Shown here: piece by piece, positions 8,093 to 15,248 of the stretch | Layout of the letters: each line of letters starts with the position of its first letter | Position numbering within the stretch: the stretch's first letter is position 1 | Notes under the pieces: generated by a model | What the model saw: only the letters and a program-made list of their open reading frames with translations | Database searches by the model: none | Told to the model about the DNA's origin: nothing | Made by a program: the position numbers and the translations under genes | Origin: an uncultured Oscillibacter sp. | GTDB lineage: Bacteria > Bacillota > Clostridia > Oscillospirales > Oscillospiraceae | Reading direction: 5' to 3' | Assembly (NCBI GenBank): GCA_910588175.1 | Contig: CAJUQQ010000009.1 | Span: forward strand, 1 to 55,358 | DNA: 55,358 bases

Positions 8093-8196
8093 CGTAATCC
8101 TCCTCTTTCCAGCTGTTTCCCAAACCCGGCCGTGCGAAAACGCCGCCCGCGCCTTTCCGGGGCGGCACGAATTCGCTCGTTTTTTGTCGATTCCAT
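8077..8196 (-). CDS. Possible 39-aa leader ORF overlapping the NACHT start
   Basis: An ATG at 8196 opens a 39-residue basic ORF (MESTKNERIRAAPERRGRR...) whose TGA lies 12 bases inside the NACHT gene. A strong GGAGGAGG lies 11 bases before this ATG. A second ATG at 8204, only three bases after the GGAGGAGG, opens a different frame. The arrangement would allow translational coupling to the NACHT gene. No homology is recognised and it may be non-coding. Confidence 0.25.
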   Translation of the reverse strand: MESTKNERIRAAPERRGRRFRTAGFGKQLERGGLRCRKY

Positions 8197-8242
8197 GGTA
8201 GCATATTCCTCCTCCGTTTTCAATTGAAAGATGCGGCATAGC

Positions 8243-8294
8243 GGCGCGGACCCGAAGCCATGTGAGGTCCGTCACACGATTTCGGGTCCGCGCC
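8243..8294. terminator. Strong hairpin between the glycosyltransferase operon and the NACHT gene
   Basis: A 14-bp perfect stem (GGCGCGGACCCGAA / TTCGGGTCCGCGCC) with a 24-base apical region that can pair further (GTGA / TCAC). On the plus strand it is followed by GTTTTC; on the minus strand, the direction of both neighbouring genes, there is no T-run. It may be a weak or processing-type terminator limiting read-through into the NACHT gene. Confidence 0.5.
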
Positions 8295-8298
8295 GTTT

Positions 8299-9258
8299 TC
8301 AATCCCGCGCCAGCTTTCGCCAGCGCCGCAATCTCAATATTACCGCTATGTAGTTTCGAATCACCCACGCCTTGTGCTCCAGGCTCCACGCCCCGGCCAG
8401 AATGTGGGGAAGATATTCCCCGGCACAGCGGGCGGCGGCCTCCATCGCTTCCCTTTTCTCAGGAGTCCGGCACTCGTACGCCGCGGTCAGAACAACGCAC
8501 AGATTCATGCAGACAAACCGCGTGGACTGCTTCCGTAAATCCGGATACCGGCTGTCTATAAAGGCTTTCAGCTGCTCCGCCTGCCGGACGGCGTCTATGG
8601 TTCTCTCGTGAAACGGCACGCCGGTGATGCTGCCGCTTCTTCGGGTATAGGAATAGAGCGCCTTTCCCACATGGCACACCCTTTCAGACCGGCTGAGCAG
8701 GCGGGCCGTTACGTTCAGGTCGTCATACCGCGCGCCAACCGGATAGCGGATGTCCGAAAACAGCTCCCGCCGGTACAGCTTATCCCAGGAGGCGGAATCA
8801 CAGTCCTTATCCATAAGGAGATGGCTCACCGCCTCCTTCCCGCTGAGCAGAACCGGACGCTCCAAACAGTACCGGCGCGTCCTTGTTCCGTCCTTTTCCT
8901 CCCAGACGATTCTTCCGCACATACTGACCGCCGCGCCGTGCTCCAAACAGGCCCGGTGCAGGGTCTCGTACATCTCCGGCATGATAAAGTCGTCCCCGTC
9001 GACAAAGCCGATCCATTCCCCGGACGCGGCTTCCAGCCCCGCGTTTCTCGCGTCCGCGGCTCCGCCGTTTTCCTTGTGAATCACCCGAACGCGGGGTTCT
9101 GTTCTTTCGTACTCGTCGCAGATAGGGGGACAGCCGTCCGTCGACCCGTCGTCCACCAGAAGAATCTCCAAATCACGATAGGTCTGGGCCAGAATGCTGT
9201 CCACACAGCGCCGCAGGTACCGCTCAATGTTGTAAACCGTCACAATTACGGAAATCAT
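8299..9258 (-). CDS. Family 2 glycosyltransferase (GT-A), last gene of the operon
   Basis: A 319-residue inverting glycosyltransferase, cytosolic face of the membrane. The N-terminal GT-A half begins MISVIVTVYNIERYLRRCVD, with ILLVDDGSTDG as the nucleotide-binding segment and FVDGDDFI as the metal-binding DxD region. The C-terminal 120 residues are the variable helical acceptor part. The start has GGGAGGAAGGT directly upstream. It is about 70% alike to the next gene upstream over the first 100 residues, also at DNA level, while the rest has diverged. It is one of four such genes at the tail of the Pel-type locus and should add sugars to the polymer or a linked glycan; donor and acceptor are unknown. 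Confidence 0.88.
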   Translation of the reverse strand: MISVIVTVYNIERYLRRCVDSILAQTYRDLEILLVDDGSTDGCPPICDEYERTEPRVRVIHKENGGAADARNAGLEAASGEWIGFVDGDDFIMPEMYETLHRACLEHGAAVSMCGRIVWEEKDGTRTRRYCLERPVLLSGKEAVSHLLMDKDCDSASWDKLYRRELFSDIRYPVGARYDDLNVTARLLSRSERVCHVGKALYSYTRRSGSITGVPFHERTIDAVRQAEQLKAFIDSRYPDLRKQSTRFVCMNLCVVLTAAYECRTPEKREAMEAAARCAGEYLPHILAGAWSLEHKAWVIRNYIAVILRLRRWRKLARD

Positions 9259-9306
9259 ACCTTCCTCCCCCGGCGCTTTTCTTCCGGCAGACAGAGCCGC
9301 CGCCTT

Positions 9307-10263
9307 TTAATCGTCCATACCCCAACGCCACAATCTCAGTTTCAAAACCGCGTAATTCTTGAGATACCAGAGCTTATGCTTCACCGTCAGCGCTCCGCCC
9401 ATGACCTGCGCCATACAGCGGCGGCTGTCGTTCAGCACCTCCGTCATGTACGGTTTCAGTGCCCGGTCCCCGCATTGGACCGCTTTGCACAGGGGAAACC
9501 CCATTTTGTAGTAGATAAAATAGGACGCCTCCTTCTCCAGCTCCGGACAGTGCTCCTTCACATAGGCAACCGCCGCTTCCGCCTGCCGGATCTCGTCCAT
9601 GCTGTGCGGATTGAACGCCAGGGCCGTGATGCTGTCCGCCCGTTTTAAATAGACGTATAACGGGCGGCCCACATGCATCATCTCTCCCGCCCGGCAGAGC
9701 AGGCGCGGCGTAACCGCCTGGTCCTCATAATGTACTCCGACGGGATAGCGGACCCCCTCAAACAAATCCCGCCGGTACAGCTTATCCCACGCGGCGGAGT
9801 CACAGGCTTCTTCCGTCATCAAAAGCGACCGGAGAGCCTCCTCCGCGCTCAGCATAACCGGCTCGGAAAAGCAGTATTCATATCGCAGCGTCGTATCCGC
9901 CTCGTCAACCAGCCGTCTCCCGCACATGGCGATGGACACGCCGTGCTCCACACAGGCCCGGAGCAGGGTCTCGTACATCTCCGGCATGATAAAATCGTCG
10001 CTGTCGACAAAGCCCACCCACTCGCCGGACGCGATTTCCAGTCCCGCGTTCCTCGCGTCGGAAAGCCCCCCGTTGGCCTTGTGGATTACCTTCACCCGGG
10101 AATCCGCCGCGGCGTACCCGTCGCAAATGGAGGGGCAGCCGTCCGTCGAGCCGTCGTCTACCAGGATAATCTCCAAATCCCGGCAGGTCTGGGCCAGGAT
10201 GCTGTCCACACAGCGCCGCAGGTACCGCTCCACATTGTAAACAGGAACAATGACCGAAATCAC
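9307..10263 (-). CDS. Family 2 glycosyltransferase (GT-A)
   Basis: A 318-residue GT2 enzyme. ISVIVPVYNVERYLRRCVDS, IILVDDGSTDG and FVDSDDFI mark the GT-A sugar-nucleotide domain. The segment after about residue 110 (MCGRRLVDEADT, then HYEDQAVTPRLLCRAGEM) is the acceptor side found in capsule and exopolysaccharide transferases. It starts with GTG (10261-10263); an AGGAGG lies 12 bases upstream, somewhat far. It is separated from the previous gene by 24 bases and from the next by 48 bases, so co-transcription is expected. The 5' third is nearly identical in DNA to that of the following gene, pointing to tandem duplication or gene conversion. Confidence 0.88.
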   Translation of the reverse strand: MISVIVPVYNVERYLRRCVDSILAQTCRDLEIILVDDGSTDGCPSICDGYAAADSRVKVIHKANGGLSDARNAGLEIASGEWVGFVDSDDFIMPEMYETLLRACVEHGVSIAMCGRRLVDEADTTLRYEYCFSEPVMLSAEEALRSLLMTEEACDSAAWDKLYRRDLFEGVRYPVGVHYEDQAVTPRLLCRAGEMMHVGRPLYVYLKRADSITALAFNPHSMDEIRQAEAAVAYVKEHCPELEKEASYFIYYKMGFPLCKAVQCGDRALKPYMTEVLNDSRRCMAQVMGGALTVKHKLWYLKNYAVLKLRLWRWGMDD

Positions 10264-10287
10264 GCCTGTATCCCCCCTCCTATGGAA

Positions 10288-11283
10288 TCACGAAACCACG
10301 GTTCCCGAGCGCTTGCCGGTGACCCGCAAATAGAGACGCCACATCCGCTTGTACCCGGACAAACCCGGCAGCAGGCAGAGTGCCGCTGTCCGTTCCACAA
10401 GTCCGAACCAGCGGCAGGAGAAGAAAAAGCGCGTTTCCCTTACGATTTCCGCTCTCAGCCGCTTCGACTCCAAAGCATGGTCCGGGTCCGCCAATGTCAG
10501 ATTCAAAATATTAAAACAAGTCCTAAGATAATGTACCTTTCCGGCGTCTTCTATCGCAGGGTAACGCTCCCGGGCAACCTCCCACAGGCGCTTCGCGTTT
10601 CGAACCGCCGCCATATGCGCAGGCGAAAACCGGCCATGGACAAGGCTGCCCCGGCGTCTGAAATAGTAATAGCCCCGGTATGGGGTCACTACAATCCTCT
10701 CACAGCTCTCGATCACCTGGTCAATCACGCCCGAATCCTCATGGATTTCCCCCTCCGGATACCGGACCGATTGGAACACCGTTTTCCGGTACAGTTTTGC
10801 CCAGGTGACCACGGACGCGCCGTCTTCGCACAGGAGCACGCGCTTGTAGGCCTCGGCCTTGGAAATCCGCTCCGCCGCCCGCTCCCCGGAGACGGACGGT
10901 TTCACCTTACGGCCCTCTACCACATTGATGCCGCCGCTGATGACCAAATCCGCCTGATGCTCCTCCATCACGCGGTACAGCGTCTCCAGATATTCCTGCG
11001 CAATCCAGTCGTCGGAATCCACAAAGGCAATATACTCGTTTTGATTCTCCTCCAGACCCCGGTTCCGAGCCGCCGCCACTCCCCGGTTCTCTGTGTGGAC
11101 CACCCGAACCCGCTGGTCTCTCTCCGCGTACTGGTCGCAGATCATCCCGCTGGCGTCCGTCGACCCGTCGTCCACCAGAATCAGTTCAAAGTCGGAAAAG
11201 GTCTGGGCCAGAATGCTGCCGACACATGTTTTCAGATAACGCTCCACGTTGTAAACAGGCACAATCACGCCGATTTTCGCCAT
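10288..11283 (-). CDS. Family 2 glycosyltransferase (GT-A)
   Basis: A 331-residue GT2 enzyme with GVIVPVYNVERYLKTCVGSI, LILVDDGSTDA and FVDSDDWI in the GT-A half, followed by the usual helical half (HEDSGVIDQVIESCERIVV, YYYFRRRGSLVHG). The ATG at 11283 is preceded by GAGGAGGGG at good distance. An upstream in-frame ATG at 11301 overlaps the end of the GT4 gene and has no separate ribosome binding site, so the shorter form is preferred. It is more distant from the other GT2 enzymes here, which suggests a different donor or linkage. Confidence 0.87.
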   Translation of the reverse strand: MAKIGVIVPVYNVERYLKTCVGSILAQTFSDFELILVDDGSTDASGMICDQYAERDQRVRVVHTENRGVAAARNRGLEENQNEYIAFVDSDDWIAQEYLETLYRVMEEHQADLVISGGINVVEGRKVKPSVSGERAAERISKAEAYKRVLLCEDGASVVTWAKLYRKTVFQSVRYPEGEIHEDSGVIDQVIESCERIVVTPYRGYYYFRRRGSLVHGRFSPAHMAAVRNAKRLWEVARERYPAIEDAGKVHYLRTCFNILNLTLADPDHALESKRLRAEIVRETRFFFSCRWFGLVERTAALCLLPGLSGYKRMWRLYLRVTGKRSGTVVS

Positions 11284-11297
11284 GCCCGCTCCCCTCC

Positions 11298-12515
11298 TCA
11301 TACGAGGCTGGCCTCATCCTCCAGCAGCTCATAAAACAGCCGCTCCTGGCCGGAGGGAGTCTGTTTTTCCGCCGCTCTCCGGCCCAATTCCGCCCGGCGG
11401 GGAGCGTCGTCCAGCAGGGACATGACAGCGGACGCCACTGCCTCCGGCGTCAGTTCACAGGAAAGACCGTACCGGCCTCCCTCGACCTGTTCCCGGCTGC
11501 CGCAGTAATCGGAAACAATCACCGGACAGCCAAGTGTCTGCGCCTCCCAAACGGCAATCCCCTGCCCCTCATACCGGACAGCATGGACATACAGGTCCGC
11601 CTGCGCGAAATAGGGATATGGATTATCCACCGCCCCCAGCAGAAGGAAATCGTCCCGAAGGTCCAGAGCGGCAATCTGCCGCTCCAGGTTCTTTCTCTGA
11701 TCGCCGTCTCCCAGCGCGTACCATCGGGCGTGATAACCAGCATCTTTCAGACGCCGCATGGCTTCAATGGCAATGTCATAGCCCTTCTGATAGGTCAGTC
11801 TGCCCACGGTCAGAATCCGCAAGCCGTCATAGCGGTCTGAAAAGCCCCCCGGCTCCTCTGCCCGGCTCCGTATGGAATCCTGATCTACAATGTTGGGAAA
11901 TACCGCCGTCTTCTCCCGGTACTCCGGATAAACCGTGCAGAATGTTTCCGCCGCGTCGGGCGAAACCGCGAAAATACGGTCAAAGCTCCTCCAGCAGTCC
12001 CGGTCCAGCTCCCTGGTATAGCCCGCCTGCTCATAGTCAATATGGATGAAGGCGGCCTTCTTCTTCGCCCGCACCCAGTCCGCCACATAGTAGGCGCTGC
12101 CGCCCTCAATCCACGCCACCGCCAGGTCGTACTCCTCCTCAAAGCGCAGGCCGCCCTCGGCCACCGCCCGCCAGAGCAGCTTGTCCGGCTGGAGCCTCCC
12201 CCGCCGCAGCATGGCGGGAAGCTGGCTCAGCGCGCCGCCCGCCTTCCGGAGGCAGCCGCCGTTCCGGAAAAAGGCCGCCAGAACATGCCTGGTCAATTCG
12301 CCCCGGCCCCGCCGGGACAGAACGGAGCTCCGGCTGAAGGCCGGGTTCAGCAGCCGGACATCCGGCGGGACCTGATCGATCAGCTCCCCCTGGCCCAGAA
12401 GCACATACAGGGAAATGCCGCAGTCCCGCCGGTCCAGCTTTCTCAGCAGTCCCAGCAGCGCCACCTCCGCCCCGGCCCGGCCCATGGTATTTATGACAAA
12501 CAAAATCTTCTTCAT
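11298..12515 (-). CDS. Family 4 glycosyltransferase (GT-B)
   Basis: A 405-residue retaining glycosyltransferase of the GT4 type. The N-terminal Rossmann half starts MKKILFVINTMGRAGAEVAL with the GRAGAE loop that contacts the acceptor. The C-terminal half has LTVGRLTYQKGYDIAIEAMR (donor-binding K) and the EX7E motif EGQGIAVWE, then GCPVIVSDYCGSREQV. The start at 12515 overlaps the stop of the upstream GT2 by four bases (ATGA), so the two are translationally coupled; an earlier in-frame start at 12542 lies inside that gene. It is the only GT-B enzyme of the tail region besides PelF. Confidence 0.9.
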   Translation of the reverse strand: MKKILFVINTMGRAGAEVALLGLLRKLDRRDCGISLYVLLGQGELIDQVPPDVRLLNPAFSRSSVLSRRGRGELTRHVLAAFFRNGGCLRKAGGALSQLPAMLRRGRLQPDKLLWRAVAEGGLRFEEEYDLAVAWIEGGSAYYVADWVRAKKKAAFIHIDYEQAGYTRELDRDCWRSFDRIFAVSPDAAETFCTVYPEYREKTAVFPNIVDQDSIRSRAEEPGGFSDRYDGLRILTVGRLTYQKGYDIAIEAMRRLKDAGYHARWYALGDGDQRKNLERQIAALDLRDDFLLLGAVDNPYPYFAQADLYVHAVRYEGQGIAVWEAQTLGCPVIVSDYCGSREQVEGGRYGLSCELTPEAVASAVMSLLDDAPRRAELGRRAAEKQTPSGQERLFYELLEDEASLV

Positions 12516-13477
12516 TTCGCCGCCCTCGCGTACAGCCGCCACACCGCCCGATAGAACCGGGTCCCGAACAGCAGGCAGAGGGTCCCCGCCCTGAGGAGCG
12601 GGAAGGACGTTTTGTCAAAGAGGAGATACCTCCAGTTTTGAAGGACCGTCCTCCTCAGCCTTCCGCAGTCCTCCCGGAGCTCCGGGTTTCCGCCCATCCG
12701 CTCAATCAGGTAGAAGCAGCTTTTAAAATACTTTCGCTTTACCAGATACTCCAGGTCCGGATAATGGCTCCGGATAAACGTCCAAAGCGCCTCGTCGTTC
12801 TCCAAAAGAGTCAGATACTCCCGGCCGGCGGTCCGGTTAGTGATGCTCCCCCGCCGCTGCACGTAAAAATACCCCGCGTAAGACGTGCATACGATGCGGG
12901 AGGCCCGCTCCACCAGCAGGTGCATGATCTTTACGTCCTCAAACAGCTCCCCCGCCGGAAAGCGAATTTCCTGAAACAGGTCCCGGCGGTACAGCTTTCC
13001 CCAGGCAAACAGCAGCGGGCGCTCCCCGCCCAGCATATACCGGAAAGCGTCCTCTCTGGACGCCGCCCAGCGGTCCGGCTCTTCCGCCGGAGAGGCCGGA
13101 ATTTCTCCTCCGCCCTCCTCCGCCACCACCATGCCGCTGAGGACCATATCCGCCTCTTCCGCCATCCGCCAGAGGCGTTCCAGATACCGCTCCTCCACAT
13201 AGTCATCGGAGTCGATGAAGGTCACGTATCCGCTGGAGGAGTCCTCCAGGCCCCGGTTCCGGGCGGCGGAGAGGCCCCGGTTTTCCTGGTGGATTACCCG
13301 GACCCTGCCGTCCGTTCCGGCGTATTCGTCGCAGATTCCGCCGCCGCCGTCGGTGGAACCGTCGTCGATCAAATACAGCGTGAAATCCCGAAAGGTCTGC
13401 CCCAGGATGCTGTCCACACACCTGCGCAGATAGGGCTCCACGTTGTAAACGGGGACGATCACATCCATTTGGGACAT
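12512..13477 (-). CDS. Family 2 glycosyltransferase (GT-A)
   Basis: A 321-residue GT2 enzyme: MDVIVPVYNVEPYLRRCVDS, YLIDDGSTDGG and FIDSDDYV in the GT-A half, and the acceptor half with LFEDVKIMHLLVERASRIV and YFYVQRRGSITNRT. The start ATG at 13477 has GGAGG six bases upstream. It lies 27 bases after the GH114 gene and overlaps the GT4 gene by four bases. A short basic C-terminus may associate with the membrane. Donor sugar unknown. Confidence 0.88.
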   Translation of the reverse strand: MSQMDVIVPVYNVEPYLRRCVDSILGQTFRDFTLYLIDDGSTDGGGGICDEYAGTDGRVRVIHQENRGLSAARNRGLEDSSSGYVTFIDSDDYVEERYLERLWRMAEEADMVLSGMVVAEEGGGEIPASPAEEPDRWAASREDAFRYMLGGERPLLFAWGKLYRRDLFQEIRFPAGELFEDVKIMHLLVERASRIVCTSYAGYFYVQRRGSITNRTAGREYLTLLENDEALWTFIRSHYPDLEYLVKRKYFKSCFYLIERMGGNPELREDCGRLRRTVLQNWRYLLFDKTSFPLLRAGTLCLLFGTRFYRAVWRLYARAAK

Positions 13478-13504
13478 ACGCGCCTCCTTCCGGCGAAACG
13501 CCGC

Positions 13505-15244
13505 TCATCCCAGCGGCACGGCCTCCACGGCAACCGTGTTTTTCTCCTCGTTGGCGGAGGGGGAGCGGTCCTTCGCCCGAATGGCAAAGTAATACGTCTC
13601 TCCCGGCTCCAGCCCTTGAATCAACGCCTGATAAGGGTAGGACTCCGGCTGCGCCTGATAGCCGTAGCCCTTCCCCACCTCCGGAACCAGGGTCCGGCGC
13701 TCCGCCGCTGTCAGATTCGGGTCTGCCGCAAAATCGAAGGGAGTTTTTTGATAGTACAGCGTATAGTCCACGCCGCTTTTGTCCAGCGCCACGTCCCAGC
13801 GCACGATGACGCCGCCCTCCACCGGCTCCGCCTCGCCGATTCCGGTTCGGGGCACGGGCGCTTCATAGGGGTACACGCCGGAGAGGTTGTGGACGCTGCT
13901 CCAATGGGGCGGGGCCGTATCCCGCTCTTCGTTGTGATCCAGCACAAAATGATTCGGCAGCATCAAATACCCGTCCGTAATGTAGTGGGAAAAACCCGCC
14001 TCGTCCTGAGCCTGCCGCATATCCTCCAGGAGGATGTCCAGTCCCTCGTCCGTGTCTCCCAGCAGCGTCTCCTTCAGCCGGTACTCCTCGGGCCCTTCCG
14101 CGTAGCCCAGAGACAACACCTGGAAGCCGTCGGGCCGGTTCGCCTCCGCGTTGATTTTCGGCCCATACATATACTTATTATCTGAGAAATACGTCTCCTG
14201 ATACAGCACTTCCGGGTTGGAGTCCAGCATAAAACTCTCAAACATGAGAAAATCTACATATTTTCTGGGAGAATAGTCAAAGTGCGGAAGCTGATAGTTG
14301 TAAAAGAACAGCCCCCGGTTCTGCATCACATACTTCCCGGGGTATTCCTCCCGCAGGCGTTCCATAAAACGGGACACGCCGGGGGCGGTCCACTCAAACC
14401 GGGTCCGGTTGGGATCGTCTCCGCTGGTATAGCTGTTGGGCGCGCAGGTGTCGATGGTATCCAAAAACAGGCCGTCACAGCCCAGGCCCCGGCCATAGCT
14501 TTCCGTCAAAATCTCACGGATTCCGGGGACCTGGTCTTCACTGTCCAGGGTCATGCCGTTCAGCGCGTCAAACCAGGCCGGGTCGCCCATATTGGTGTAA
14601 GCGCACCGGAAGGAGGGGTTGAAATCCGGAAGGCCGTCGTGGTCGTTGTCGTCCAGATAATAGGACGCGAAGCCCGTGCCCGCGGAGGACGGCGCTCCCA
14701 TGACGTCGATGCCGTCCAGACCCTCCGTCCCCGGGGCTCTCGGGTCTACCCGGGGCCCGGAGCCGTCTCCTGTGAAGCGCTCGTCCCACCGCATTTCCTC
14801 CGCCGTCATCCCATTGGTTCTCAGGTCCTCGCCAATGGACAAATAGCCCAGAACATAGGTCCCTCCGCTCTGGATTTCCCGGACCTTCTCCCGGGTGAGA
14901 TCGCCGGACTTGGGGTGGAGGATGACGATGTCATACCGTTTCGCCTCCTCAATCACGGCGGCGGTTACCTCGTCGTAATAGATCATGTAAGTCGGGCGGA
15001 GGATGTTCTCCAGCTCCACCTCCCGCACGGGCTCCGGTGATTCCGGGAGCGGCTCCTCCGCCACCGGGACCCTGTCTGCGGGGATCTCCTGTAAGACCGG
15101 AGGCTCCGCCCGCCTTTCCCGGTAAAGGTCCGCCGACACCCGGAAGCCTATCCCCAGGACAAGTGCCGCGAACAGCAAAACACGGGCGTTCTTGAGAAAC
15201 GACGCCCAGCGGGAACTGTCTTTAGGCCGCTTTTTTCCGTCCAT
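13505..15244 (-). CDS. Membrane-anchored GH114 glycosidase (PelA hydrolase-like) with Fn3-like tail
   Basis: A 579-residue protein with an N-terminal membrane anchor (about 18-40, ARVLLFAALVLGIGF), a short linker, a GH114 TIM barrel and a C-terminal Fn3-like module. GH114 is the endo-alpha-1,4-polygalactosaminidase family, also found as the hydrolase domain of PelA, which cuts Pel. Barrel motifs are visible: MIYYDEV, DIVILHP, VLGYLSIGE (strand-end acidic residue), LGCDGLFLDTIDT and MQNRGLFFYNY. The last ~120 residues (VRWDVALDKSGVDYTLYY, then LEPGETYYFAIRAKD) look like fibronectin type III. The start is the ATG at 15244, four bases past the stop of the GT-C-like gene, with GAGGATAG upstream. 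Position inside a Pel operon supports a role in trimming or releasing the polymer outside the cell. Confidence 0.87.
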   Translation of the reverse strand: MDGKKRPKDSSRWASFLKNARVLLFAALVLGIGFRVSADLYRERRAEPPVLQEIPADRVPVAEEPLPESPEPVREVELENILRPTYMIYYDEVTAAVIEEAKRYDIVILHPKSGDLTREKVREIQSGGTYVLGYLSIGEDLRTNGMTAEEMRWDERFTGDGSGPRVDPRAPGTEGLDGIDVMGAPSSAGTGFASYYLDDNDHDGLPDFNPSFRCAYTNMGDPAWFDALNGMTLDSEDQVPGIREILTESYGRGLGCDGLFLDTIDTCAPNSYTSGDDPNRTRFEWTAPGVSRFMERLREEYPGKYVMQNRGLFFYNYQLPHFDYSPRKYVDFLMFESFMLDSNPEVLYQETYFSDNKYMYGPKINAEANRPDGFQVLSLGYAEGPEEYRLKETLLGDTDEGLDILLEDMRQAQDEAGFSHYITDGYLMLPNHFVLDHNEERDTAPPHWSSVHNLSGVYPYEAPVPRTGIGEAEPVEGGVIVRWDVALDKSGVDYTLYYQKTPFDFAADPNLTAAERRTLVPEVGKGYGYQAQPESYPYQALIQGLEPGETYYFAIRAKDRSPSANEEKNTVAVEAVPLG

Positions 15245-15248
15245 TCCA

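Noticed and set aside
8093..8389. Extended N-terminus of the NACHT protein
   Set aside because: Open by chance; no start with a ribosome binding site in frame, and the stretch has no protein-like character.
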